From positions 1,488,001 through 1,552,000 of the forward strand of contig NZ_JADNQW010000005.1 of assembly GCF_015709455.1 (NCBI RefSeq): DNA of 64,000 bases, written 5' to 3'. Within the stretch, counting starts at the first letter, position 1. Each line of letters begins with the position of its first letter. The translations under genes were made by a program, and so were the position numbers. The notes beneath the pieces are model-generated. The model saw only the letters and a program-made list of their open reading frames with translations, was not told where the DNA came from and made no database searches. Of this stretch, positions 9,489-17,508 are shown one piece after another. The DNA comes from Methylosinus sp. H3A (lineage in GTDB: Bacteria; Pseudomonadota; Alphaproteobacteria; Rhizobiales; Beijerinckiaceae).

Positions 9489-9502
9489 GTAGAATTTTCT
9501 AC
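9489..9502. promoter_or_regulatory. Palindrome GTAGAATTTTCTAC in the encapsulin upstream region
   Basis: A perfect 14-base palindrome (GTAGAAT/ATTCTAC as arms read on the two strands) in an otherwise AT-rich stretch. Its halves resemble those of the rrf2 operator but in the opposite order (GTAGA..TCTAC against TCTAC..GTAGA). It is a plausible binding site for a second regulator, such as the upstream XRE/cupin protein. Confidence 0.4.
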
Positions 9503-9663
9503 ATTTAATACTATTGATTTCCTGGGGGGCGGTCTGTAGTTATTGCTCGCGGTTCGGATTCGTCCGCCGCGCTTTTTTCGATGACGGCCGACGTTCATCG
9601 GCGTCGCGTGGCGAGAGCTTCGCGGACGCCGGGCGTTTCGTTCAACCGCCCGAGGAATAACCC

Positions 9664-10611
9664 ATGACCACCGAACCCGAAGTCCGGCGGACGCTGAGCG
9701 AATCTGCGGCTCGCCAGCTCGCCAATGCGACCAAGACCAGAGCGCAGTGGTCGGGCATCACGCCGCGCTGGCTCGTGTCCTTTCTGCCCTGGACGCCCGT
9801 CGAGGCCGGCATCTACCGGCTGAACCGCGTCAAGGAGGAGGGCGCCCTCACCGACGCCGACGTGACTTGCAGCCCGGCCCGCGACCGCGACGCCGATCTG
9901 CCGGAGACCTTCGTCGATTACGAGGATCATCCGCGCGAATATTCGATGAATGCGGTCACGACCGTGCTCGACGTCCAGACCCGCGTCTCCGATCTCTACA
10001 GCCATCCTTACGATCAGATCCAGGAGCAGGTCCGCCTGCTCACGGAGAAGGTCAAGGAGAAGCAGGAGAGCGAGCTCATCAACAACGCCGAATACGGCCT
10101 GCTCGCCAACGCCCATCCGTCCATGAAGATCAGGACGCGGACGGGCGCGCCGACGCCGGACGATCTCGACGAGCTCATCGCCAAGGTCTGGAAGGAGCCG
10201 GCTTTCTTCCTCGCGCATCCGCGCGCCATCGCGGCCTTCGGGCGCGAATGCACCCGTCGCGGCGTGCCGCCGCCGACGGTCACTCTGTTCGGCTCGCCCT
10301 TCATCACCTGGCGCGGCCTGCCGCTGGTGCCCAGCGACAAGCTGTTCATCGACGAGAACGGCAAGACCAATATTCTGCTGCTGCGCACGGGCGAGAAGAA
10401 GCAGGGCGTGATCGGCCTGTTCCAGCCGGGCATTCCCGGTGAGGTGGCGCCGAGCCTTTCGGTGCGCTTCATGGGCATCAACCGCAAGGCCATCGCCTCC
10501 TATCTCATCTCGCTCTATTGCTCGGCCGCCGTGCTGACGCATGACGCGCTCGGCGTGCTCGAGGGCGTCGATGTGGGCAAGTTCCACGATTACGGCGACA
10601 AATACGTCTGA
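9664..10611 (+). CDS. Family 2A encapsulin nanocompartment shell protein (SrpI/MmpI-like)
   Basis: This is an HK97-fold shell protein that self-assembles into a closed protein cage. The 315-residue sequence has the family hallmarks near the N-terminus: SESAARQLANATKTRAQW, then ITPRWLVSFLPWTPVEAGIYRLNR (about residues 13-54), and the conserved core around DLYSHPYDQIQEQVRLLTE and IKTRTG-like loop (here MKIRTRTGAPTPDDLD). No cyclic-nucleotide-binding insert is present, so it is type 2A rather than 2B. GAGGA precedes the ATG at a good distance. The next gene encodes the matching cysteine desulfurase cargo, which is the known partner of 2A shells. Family members are linked to sulfur starvation and elemental sulfur storage. 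Confidence 0.93.
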   Translation: MTTEPEVRRTLSESAARQLANATKTRAQWSGITPRWLVSFLPWTPVEAGIYRLNRVKEEGALTDADVTCSPARDRDADLPETFVDYEDHPREYSMNAVTTVLDVQTRVSDLYSHPYDQIQEQVRLLTEKVKEKQESELINNAEYGLLANAHPSMKIRTRTGAPTPDDLDELIAKVWKEPAFFLAHPRAIAAFGRECTRRGVPPPTVTLFGSPFITWRGLPLVPSDKLFIDENGKTNILLLRTGEKKQGVIGLFQPGIPGEVAPSLSVRFMGINRKAIASYLISLYCSAAVLTHDALGVLEGVDVGKFHDYGDKYV

Positions 10612-10631
10612 TCCTTCGGCCCAGAGCCGCT

Positions 10632-10667
10632 CGCGCCGGCGGAGATTCGCCGCCGGCGCGCCTTTTC
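10632..10667 (+). terminator. Terminator-like hairpin between encapsulin shell and cargo genes
   Basis: Perfect 11-bp stem CGCGCCGGCGG (10632-10642) / CCGCCGGCGCG (10650-10660), loop of seven bases, then CCTTTTCT. It lies inside the 81-base gap between the shell and cargo genes. As there is no clear new promoter before the cargo gene, partial termination here would give more shell than cargo mRNA, as a nanocompartment with a many-subunit shell requires. Confidence 0.7.
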
Positions 10668-10692
10668 TAAAAATATGTGAGAGAGAGCGATC

Positions 10693-12888
10693 ATGTCATC
10701 TGCGCCCTCCAATTCCGCGGCCTTCGGCGCAACCGCGCCGGACGCGCCCTCCGAGGAGACGCTGACGCGCCATGCGGCGCCGGCCTTTCCCGATCCGGCC
10801 ATGATCGCGCGCCTCGCCAACGCTTTTTTCCAGGCCTCGCCGCAGGCTTCCGCCAATGACTCGCCGGCGACGCTCTCTCCCGGCGCGCCCATCGTGCCGC
10901 CGACGCAGCCCGAGCCGCCCGCGCCCTCCGTCGTCACCAGCGTCGCGCCCTATGCGCCCGCGCGCCCGCCCTTGGGGCCGCCAGACGTTCCGCCGACGAC
11001 GATTCCCTCCATCGCGCCGACTCCCAATCTCTCGGCTCCGTCGGCGCCCGTCGGCCTGCAGCCGGCGGTTCCGCCCTATGGACTCTCGGATGTTCCGCAG
11101 CCGGGCGCCTCGGCCGGCGCTTTCGACCCCGGCAGCCCTGCCGCGGCGGCGATCGATTATTCCGCCATTCCCAATTCGCTGGCGCAATATGGCGGCGCCG
11201 CGCCCGTGCAGGCGCCGGCGCCCTATGGCGGCTATGATGCGGACGCCGTTCCGGGCGGCGTGAAGGCCGCGCCGGTCGACAATCTCTATTTCCTGCGCGA
11301 GCGCGCGGCGCCGGGCTCGGTTCCGTCCGACCCGTCGCTCTCGCTCGTCGATCGCTATGACATCGACGCCGCGCCGCAGACAACGGCGGCCGCGCCCGAG
11401 AGCTTCGCCTATTCCGGCCCCTCGGAAGCCGATCCGCATCGGCTCTCCGACGCTCTCGCGCTGGGGACGCCCAATGTCGCCCTGCCGGAAATCTCCGGCC
11501 AGGAGCGCAGCTTCGCGCCCGGCGCAGCCGGTCCCGCGGCGACGGATTCGCTCTATTTCCTCGACCGCGCCGGCGCCGTCCCCGCCGCGCCTTCGGCGGC
11601 TCCGCAAGAGCCGCAGGGTTTTGCGCCCCAGCTCGCCGCCAGCGCGCCGGCGAGCAGAGCCGCCTTCGACCCTTATGCGGTGAAGCGCGACTTCCCCATT
11701 CTGCAACAGCAGGTGCATGGCAAGCCGCTGATCTGGCTTGACAATGCGGCCACGACGCAAAAGCCGCAGGCCGTCATCGACCGTCTCGCGCATTTCTACG
11801 AATATGAGAACTCCAACATCCATCGCGCCGCCCATGCGCTGGCGGCGCGCTCGACCGACGCCTATGAGGCCGCGCGCGAAAAAGTTCGCCGCTTCCTGAA
11901 GGCGCCGTCGATCAAGGACATCATCTTCGTGCGCGGCGCGACCGAGGCGATCAATCTCGTCGCCCAGGCCTGGGGCCGCCGCAATGTGCAGGCCGGCGAC
12001 GAGATCATCGTCTCTTGGTTGGAGCACCATGCCAATATCGTGCCCTGGCAGCAGCTCTGCGCCGAGAAGGGCGCGCGGTTGCGCGTCGCGCCGGTGGACG
12101 ATCGCGGCCAGATCATCCTCGAGGAATATGAGAAGCTGCTGAATCCCAAGACGCGAATCGTCTCGGTGACGCAGGTCTCCAATGCGCTCGGCACGGTGAC
12201 GCCGGTGCGCGAGATCACGGCGATGGCGCATCGCCATGGCGCGCGCGTGCTGATCGACGGCGCGCAATCGGTCTCGCATATGCCGGTCGACGTTCAGTCG
12301 ATCGACTGCGACTTCTTCGTCTTTTCCGGCCATAAAGTCTTCGGCCCGACGGGAATCGGCGTCGTCTATGGCAAGGACGAGGTTCTCGCCGACATGCCGC
12401 CCTGGCAGGGCGGCGGCAATATGATCGCCGACGTCACCTTCGAGAAGACGATCTATCAAGGCCCGCCCGAGCGCTTCGAGGCCGGCACGGGAAACATCGC
12501 TGACGCCGTCGGCCTCGGCGCCGCGCTCGATTACGTCGAGTCGATCGGCATGGAGGTGATCGCCCGTTACGAGCACGATCTCCTCCTCTACGCCACCGAG
12601 AAGATGCGGATCGTGCCGGGCCTCACCTTCATCGGCACGGCGGCGGAGAAGGCGAGCGTGCTCTCCTTCGTGCTCGACGGCCATCGCACCGAGGATGTCG
12701 GCAAGGCGCTGGACCGCGAGGGCATAGCCGTGCGCGCCGGCCATCATTGCGCGCAGCCGATTTTGCGCCGCTTCGGCCTCGAGGCGACCGTGCGGCCGTC
12801 GCTCGCCTTCTATAATACATGCGCCGATGTCGATGCGCTGGTCGCCGCGCTCTTGCGCCTGCAGAGCGGACGCGCCGGCTTTTTCTGA
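10693..12888 (+). CDS. Encapsulated SufS-like cysteine desulfurase with N-terminal cargo-loading region
   Basis: PLP enzyme that takes sulfur from L-cysteine as a persulfide, giving alanine. The 731 residues split in two. Residues 1-325 are Pro/Ala-rich and probably disordered, with a short amphipathic helix (residues 32-47) and two copies of a D-x-L-Y-F-L-x-R motif (196-203 and 285-292). Residues 326-731 are a complete group II (SufS-type) desulfurase: LDNAATTQKP (349-358), the PLP-lysine in SGHKVFGPTG (Lys548), and the catalytic cysteine in RAGHHCAQP (Cys686). The long N-terminal extension is the hallmark of Family 2A encapsulin cargo. Directly follows the shell gene. Confidence 0.94.
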   Translation: MSSAPSNSAAFGATAPDAPSEETLTRHAAPAFPDPAMIARLANAFFQASPQASANDSPATLSPGAPIVPPTQPEPPAPSVVTSVAPYAPARPPLGPPDVPPTTIPSIAPTPNLSAPSAPVGLQPAVPPYGLSDVPQPGASAGAFDPGSPAAAAIDYSAIPNSLAQYGGAAPVQAPAPYGGYDADAVPGGVKAAPVDNLYFLRERAAPGSVPSDPSLSLVDRYDIDAAPQTTAAAPESFAYSGPSEADPHRLSDALALGTPNVALPEISGQERSFAPGAAGPAATDSLYFLDRAGAVPAAPSAAPQEPQGFAPQLAASAPASRAAFDPYAVKRDFPILQQQVHGKPLIWLDNAATTQKPQAVIDRLAHFYEYENSNIHRAAHALAARSTDAYEAAREKVRRFLKAPSIKDIIFVRGATEAINLVAQAWGRRNVQAGDEIIVSWLEHHANIVPWQQLCAEKGARLRVAPVDDRGQIILEEYEKLLNPKTRIVSVTQVSNALGTVTPVREITAMAHRHGARVLIDGAQSVSHMPVDVQSIDCDFFVFSGHKVFGPTGIGVVYGKDEVLADMPPWQGGGNMIADVTFEKTIYQGPPERFEAGTGNIADAVGLGAALDYVESIGMEVIARYEHDLLLYATEKMRIVPGLTFIGTAAEKASVLSFVLDGHRTEDVGKALDREGIAVRAGHHCAQPILRRFGLEATVRPSLAFYNTCADVDALVAALLRLQSGRAGFF

Positions 12889-12914
12889 GAGCTGGATAAA
12901 CTCCACCGTCTTTA

Positions 12915-12943
12915 TTGACTTCCCGCGCCGCCGCCAATAGTCT
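12915..12943 (+). promoter_or_regulatory. Promoter of the rrf2-family gene
   Basis: TTGACT (12915-12920) and TAGTCT (12938-12943) are spaced 17 bases apart, with the start codon 27 bases downstream. The -10 box overlaps the left arm of the palindromic operator, a repressor-type layout. Confidence 0.6.
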
Positions 12944-12958
12944 ACCGTTTTTGTAGAC
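12940..12958. promoter_or_regulatory. Palindromic operator (GTCTAC-N7-GTAGAC)
   Basis: Perfect 6-bp inverted repeat with a seven-base spacer, overlapping the -10 region and the expected start of transcription of the rrf2 gene. Rrf2-type repressors bind palindromes of about this size, often autoregulating. The right half TTGTAGAC recurs at two other promoters in the locus. Confidence 0.65.
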
Positions 12959-12969
12959 GGGGTGGCGCG

Positions 12970-13413
12970 GTGCTGACGAAGAAGGGCAAATACGGCATCA
13001 AAGCCATGACCTATCTGGCGCGATTCGAGCCGGGCCGCACCGTGCCGGTCCAGGAGATCGCGACCACACAGCGCATACCGAAGAAATTTCTCGATGCGAT
13101 TCTCTGCGAATTGCGCAATCTCGGCTATGTGAGCTCGAAAATGGGCAAGGGCGGCGGCTATACGCTCGCCCGCCCCGCCGAGACGATCTCCGTCGGCAAT
13201 ATCATTCGCGCGCTCGACGGTCCGTTGGCGCCGCTCCCTTGCGCCAGCAAGACGCGCTATCAGCCCTGCGACGATTGCGTCGACGTGGAAAAATGCGCCG
13301 TGCGTCTCGTGATGCAGGATGCGCAGCGCGCGCTGTCGGGCGTCCTCGACAATTGCTCGCTCGCCCATGTGCGCGATCTCGCCGAGCAAGTCGCGCTCTG
13401 CTACGAAATTTGA
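12970..13413 (+). CDS. Rrf2-family transcriptional regulator with a four-cysteine cluster
   Basis: A 147-residue winged-helix regulator of the Rrf2 family (IscR, CymR, NsrR, RirA). The N-terminus MLTKKGKYGIKAMTYLAR and the wing MGKGGGYTLARPAETISVGNIIRALDGPLAPLPCAS are typical. The start is GTG at 12970. The C-terminal half has Cys91, Cys100, Cys103 and Cys109 (C-x8-C-x2-C-x5-C), suited to hold an Fe-S cluster or act as a thiol switch, so it may sense iron-sulfur or cysteine status. It has its own promoter with a palindromic operator, so autoregulation is likely. It follows the cysteine desulfurase by 81 bases. Confidence 0.92.
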   Translation: MLTKKGKYGIKAMTYLARFEPGRTVPVQEIATTQRIPKKFLDAILCELRNLGYVSSKMGKGGGYTLARPAETISVGNIIRALDGPLAPLPCASKTRYQPCDDCVDVEKCAVRLVMQDAQRALSGVLDNCSLAHVRDLAEQVALCYEI

Positions 13414-13493
13414 CGTCTCTCACGCCGCGCATTTCCGCGTAAGGCGTCGCGCCGCGCGCATTTTGCTGCGCTTACCGCGCGGAGTTCGCATCG

Positions 13494-13522
13494 CCGCCGG
13501 CAGCGGCGGACGCGGCTTTTTT
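13494..13522 (+). terminator. Probable terminator after the rrf2 gene
   Basis: A 6-bp stem CCGCCG / CGGCGG (13494-13499 / 13504-13509) with a four-base loop, followed after seven bases by TTTTTT (13517-13522). The stem is short and not adjacent to the U-run, so confidence is limited, but the position just before the next promoter makes sense. Confidence 0.4.
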
Positions 13523-13533
13523 CCGGCGATAAG

Positions 13534-13565
13534 TTGATCTTCTTTGTAGACTTAATCAATATAGT
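13534..13565 (+). promoter_or_regulatory. Promoter region with TTTGTAGAC motif before the periplasmic redox operon
   Basis: TTGATC (13534-13539) could be a -35 box; TCAATA (13556-13561, spacer 16) or TATAGT (13560-13565, spacer 20) could be the -10. Between them lies TTTGTAGAC (13543-13551), shared with the rrf2 operator. TTGAT (13534-13538) and ATCAA (13555-13559) form an inverted pair around it. The leader to the first start codon is about 120 bases. Confidence 0.45.
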
Positions 13566-13686
13566 CGCTTAAAGTCCCCCTAGAGCCACGAAGATGCGTG
13601 CGCGCTATGCGCGTCGTCGGACGCGGTCGCTTCTCGTAAGCATATGACGCCGATAGGCAATACAGAGAAAAAACGAGGTTGCGGGC

Positions 13687-16017
13687 ATGACGAAGACCTT
13701 CAAAAGATCCGTGATCGCAATGATGTTGAGCGCCTCCGCGGCGGCTCTCGCGATCGCCGAAGAACAAAAGGCGCCGACCGCCGCTGTCGAATCGCCGCGC
13801 GCGAGCAAGCCGCACTGGGCGTGGCAGCCGGTCTATCAGCCCTTCGCGCCCGCTGTGCAGAAGAAGGATTGGTCGCATTCGTCCTTCGACGCTTTCGTGC
13901 TGTCGAAGATCGAGGCGCGCGGGCTGGCTCCCTCGCCGGAAGCCGATCGCGCCACTTTCATCCGCCGCGCGACGCTGGACGCCTGGGGTCTCATTCCCAC
14001 TCCCGACGAGGTCGCCGCCTTCGAGGGCGATCGAAGCCCGGATGCTTATGAGAAGCTCATCGATCGTCTGCTCGCCTCGCCGCGCTACGGCGAGCGTCAG
14101 GCGCGCTTTTGGCTCGATCTCGCGCGCTACGCCGACAGCACCGGCTTCCAGAACGACAATACGCGGCCGAACATGTTCCGGTATCGCGATTACGTGATCA
14201 AGTCGTTCAGCGAGGACAAGCCCTATTCCCAGTTCATCCGCGAGCAGCTCGCGGCGGACGAGATCGCGCCGGGCAATCAGGATCTGCTGGTCGCGACCGG
14301 CTTCCTCGCCGGCTATCCGGACAACAGCAACTCGCGCGATCTGGTGCAGCGCAAATATCAGATCACGACGGATATGGTCGACACTGTCGGCCAGGCGGTC
14401 CTCGGCACGACGGTCGGCTGCGCGCGCTGCCACAATCACAAGACCGATAAATTCACGCAGAAGGACTATTTCTCGCTGCAGGCCTTCTTCGCCAACACCG
14501 CCTTCGACGAGAAGGCGCCCGCCAAGAAGGGCGAAGTCGAGGCCAATTTCGAGAAAGACCAGGCCGCCTATAACGAGGCGACCAAGGCGATTCGCGTGCG
14601 ACAGAAGGAGATCGTCGACTCGGTCCGCGAGGCGGCGCTCAAATATCACAAAGAGCGCTATCTGACCGATAGCCGCGATTCGATCTTCAAGCCGAAGGAT
14701 CAGTGGAACGCGCTGGACCGCTGGGTCAATCACCGGCTCGTGGCCGTGACCGACGACAATGCGCTCGCCGCCTTCCTGCGCTACGCCGCCGACGACAAGA
14801 GCGCGCCGGAGCACAGCGAAGAGATCGTCAAAAAGGCGGAGGAGTATCAAAAGCTCACCCAGGAGCTCCGCAAGTTCCAGGCGCAGCGCCCGAGCAAAGG
14901 CTCGCTGACCTTCACCGCCGCCACCGAGCTCGGCCATAGCGACGCGCCGCCCACGCATATTCTCTTCGTCGGCAATCACGAGAAGCCGCTCGACGAAGTG
15001 CAGCCCGCCTTCCCGGAGGGTCTGACGAGCGAGCTTCCCGACATCAAGCCGACGGCGACCTCCTCCGGCCGCCGCACGGCGCTCGCCGACTGGCTGGTGA
15101 GCGAGAAGAATCCGCTCACCGCGCGCGTCTTCGTCAACCGCGTGTGGAACCAATATTTCGGCAAGGGTATCGTCGGCACGGTCAGCGATTTCGGCAAGGC
15201 CGGCGACAAGCCGACCAATCAGGAGCTGCTCGACCATCTCGCCTTCACTTTCGTGAAGGACGGCTGGAGCGTGAAGAATCTGCATCGTTCCGTTCTGCTC
15301 TCGGCGACCTATCGCCAGTCGTCCGATTATCGGGAGGATGTCGCCAAGGCCGATCCGGAGAACAAGCTGCTCGCCGTCTTCCCGCGCAAGCGTCTCGAGG
15401 CGGAGGAGATTCGCGATTCGATCCTGGTCGCGTCCGGCAAGCTGAACGAGCATATCGGCGGGCCGAGCGTGTTTCCTCCCATTCCCGCAAATCTCATCGG
15501 CGGCGGCAATTTCAACACCGATCCGGCCTGGACGACGTCGAAGGATCCGCAGGACTATACACGCCGCAGCCTCTACATCTTCACGCGGCGCAGCCTGCCC
15601 TATCCGCTGCTCGAAACTTTCGACATGGCGAATCCGCAGCAGATTCACAGCAAGCGCGATGTGACGACGACGCCGCTGCAGGCGCTGACGCTCTACAACA
15701 GCGATCTCATCTTCCAATGGTCGCAGGCGCTCGCGGGCCGCGTGATCGAGGAGGCCGGCGACAATGAAGCCGCGCAGCTCGATCGGCTCTATCTCGTGCT
15801 GTTCGGCCGCAAGCCGAGCGAGCAGGAGGTCAAGGCGCTGCACGCCTTCCTCGACCAGCATCAAAAGACGATCGCCGCCAAGGCGGAGAACGGCAAGCTC
15901 TCGATCGCCGTGCCGGTGACCGCCAAGGCGCATTTCGTCGATCCGCTGCGCGCCTCGGCCTTTGTCGATCTCGTGCATACGGTCGTGAACAGCAACGACT
16001 TCGTCTACCGCTTCTGA
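13687..16017 (+). CDS. DUF1549/DUF1553 domain-containing exported protein with a CxxCH site
   Basis: A 776-residue protein with a signal peptide (MTKTFKRSVIAMMLSASAAA..., to about residue 24). The N-terminal half is DUF1549: DWSHSSFDAFVLSKIEARGL, RRATLDAWGLIPTP, and GTTVGCARCHNHKTDKFTQKDY with a haem-type CxxCH (Cys245, Cys248, His249). The C-terminal half is DUF1553: RTALADWLVSEKNPLTARVFVNRVW and RRSLYIFTRRSLPYPLLETFDM. These domains are most abundant in Planctomycetes, and their reaction is not established. It is followed by a DUF1501 gene, its usual partner, and starts an eight-gene operon. Confidence 0.88.
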   Translation: MTKTFKRSVIAMMLSASAAALAIAEEQKAPTAAVESPRASKPHWAWQPVYQPFAPAVQKKDWSHSSFDAFVLSKIEARGLAPSPEADRATFIRRATLDAWGLIPTPDEVAAFEGDRSPDAYEKLIDRLLASPRYGERQARFWLDLARYADSTGFQNDNTRPNMFRYRDYVIKSFSEDKPYSQFIREQLAADEIAPGNQDLLVATGFLAGYPDNSNSRDLVQRKYQITTDMVDTVGQAVLGTTVGCARCHNHKTDKFTQKDYFSLQAFFANTAFDEKAPAKKGEVEANFEKDQAAYNEATKAIRVRQKEIVDSVREAALKYHKERYLTDSRDSIFKPKDQWNALDRWVNHRLVAVTDDNALAAFLRYAADDKSAPEHSEEIVKKAEEYQKLTQELRKFQAQRPSKGSLTFTAATELGHSDAPPTHILFVGNHEKPLDEVQPAFPEGLTSELPDIKPTATSSGRRTALADWLVSEKNPLTARVFVNRVWNQYFGKGIVGTVSDFGKAGDKPTNQELLDHLAFTFVKDGWSVKNLHRSVLLSATYRQSSDYREDVAKADPENKLLAVFPRKRLEAEEIRDSILVASGKLNEHIGGPSVFPPIPANLIGGGNFNTDPAWTTSKDPQDYTRRSLYIFTRRSLPYPLLETFDMANPQQIHSKRDVTTTPLQALTLYNSDLIFQWSQALAGRVIEEAGDNEAAQLDRLYLVLFGRKPSEQEVKALHAFLDQHQKTIAAKAENGKLSIAVPVTAKAHFVDPLRASAFVDLVHTVVNSNDFVYRF

Positions 16018-16044
16018 ACAATCTGAACCGAGGGGAGCAGGCAT

Positions 16045-17502
16045 ATGCTCATCAAGACATCGCGTCGCGAATGGCTGCGTAGCGCGGCCTATGGAGTGGG
16101 TGGTTTCGCCGTCGGCGGCATGATGCCGGGCGGCGGCTGGTTCGGCGCGCCGCAGGCCAACGCCGCGGCCTTCGTCGATCCTCTGGCGGCCAAGCAGCCG
16201 CATTTTCCGGCCAAGGTGAAATCGGTTATCTGGATACATTTGGACGGCGCGCCGAGCACGCTGGATCTCTACGATCACAAGCCCGAGCTCGAGCGTCTCG
16301 CCGGCCAGGACATTCCCGGCTCCTTCCTCGAGGGCATCAAGACCTCGACGCAGGGCGGCGTCGGCAAGCTCTTCGTCTCGAACAAGCGCAGTTGGAAGCA
16401 GTATGGCCAGAGCGGCGCCTGGTTCTCCGATCTGCTGCCCAATCTCGCGCAGCAAGCCGACAAGCTGACCTTCGTCAAATCGAGCGTCACCGTCGGCGCC
16501 ACGCACGACATCTCGATTTTGAAGCTCAACACCGGCGATCTCAGCCCCGGTCGCCCGTCGCTCGGCGCCTGGGTCGCCTATGCGCTCGGCTCGGCCAATC
16601 CCGATCTGCCGCCCTATGTCGTGCTCTATGGCGGCCAGCGCGAGCCGCGCGCGGGCTCGGTCAATTGGAGCTCGGGCTTCCTGCCGGCGGTCTATCAGGG
16701 CACGGCGTTCCGTCCCGGCGCGCAGCCGATCCTGCATCAGGCGCCGCCGGAACTGGTCGGCCTGCAGCAGCAGCGCGAGAGCCTCGATCTGTTGCATCAG
16801 CTCAACGATATCCGCTCCAATACTCGGCCCGAGGACAGCGAACTCGCGGCGCGCACCAATTCCTATGATCTCGCCTATCGCATGGAGGCGACCGCGCCAG
16901 AGGCCGTCGATCTGTCGAAGGAGACCGAGGCGACCAAGGCGCTCTACGGCCTCGACGACGAAGCGACGCGCGACATGGGCACGGTGCTGCTGCGCGCTCG
17001 CCGCCTCGTCGAGCGCAATGTGCGCTTCGTGCATGTGGTGACGGGACCGATCGCGGGCCTCGGCCAGGGCGACGACGCCAGCTGGGACGCGCACCGTCAG
17101 CTCGAGCGCAATCACAGCGCCCATGCGCGCGCGATCGACAAGCCGGTCGCCGGCCTGCTCGCCGATCTCCAGTCGCGCGGCCTTCTCGACGACACGCTCA
17201 TCGTGTGGGCGTCGGAATTCGGCCGCACGCCTTACGGCCAGAGCGGCGACGGTCGCGACCATAACCCCTGGGGCTATACGCAATGGCTCGCCGGCGGCGG
17301 CCTCAAGCACGGCCTCACCTATGGCCGCACCGACGAGATCGGCCTCAAGACCGTCGAGAATCCGGTCGACACCTATGACCTGCACGCGACCGTGCTCCAG
17401 CTCCTCGGCCTCGATCACCTCAAGACGATCTATCTGCGCGCCGGCCGCGCCGAGCGTCCGACGGTCGTCTATGGCAAGGTCGTGAACGACATTCTCGCCT
17501 GA
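16045..17502 (+). CDS. DUF1501 (sulfatase/alkaline-phosphatase-fold) exported protein
   Basis: A 485-residue protein with a Tat-type signal (TSRREWLRSAAYGVGGFAVGG), so it is probably exported folded, perhaps with a metal. The DUF1501 signature is clear: VIWIHLDGAPSTLDLYD near the N-terminus, THDISILKLNTG, and the C-terminal block WDAHRQLERNHSAHARAIDK ... VWASEFGRTP ... GRDHNPWGYTQWLAGGG. The fold is related to sulfatases and phosphopentomutases, but no substrate is established. It follows the DUF1549/DUF1553 gene by 27 bases, a pairing seen repeatedly in Planctomycetes and some Proteobacteria. Confidence 0.88.
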   Translation: MLIKTSRREWLRSAAYGVGGFAVGGMMPGGGWFGAPQANAAAFVDPLAAKQPHFPAKVKSVIWIHLDGAPSTLDLYDHKPELERLAGQDIPGSFLEGIKTSTQGGVGKLFVSNKRSWKQYGQSGAWFSDLLPNLAQQADKLTFVKSSVTVGATHDISILKLNTGDLSPGRPSLGAWVAYALGSANPDLPPYVVLYGGQREPRAGSVNWSSGFLPAVYQGTAFRPGAQPILHQAPPELVGLQQQRESLDLLHQLNDIRSNTRPEDSELAARTNSYDLAYRMEATAPEAVDLSKETEATKALYGLDDEATRDMGTVLLRARRLVERNVRFVHVVTGPIAGLGQGDDASWDAHRQLERNHSAHARAIDKPVAGLLADLQSRGLLDDTLIVWASEFGRTPYGQSGDGRDHNPWGYTQWLAGGGLKHGLTYGRTDEIGLKTVENPVDTYDLHATVLQLLGLDHLKTIYLRAGRAERPTVVYGKVVNDILA

Positions 17503-17508
17503 CGAAAA

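Noticed and set aside
9664..10611. Phage major capsid protein as an alternative to encapsulin
   Set aside because: Same HK97 fold, but there are no portal, terminase, protease or tail genes nearby, and the cargo desulfurase with long N-terminal region is the standard Family 2A partner.
10696..13389. 897-residue minus-strand frame opposite the cysteine desulfurase and rrf2 genes
   Set aside because: Low-complexity Arg-rich shadow; the plus-strand genes have full catalytic motifs.
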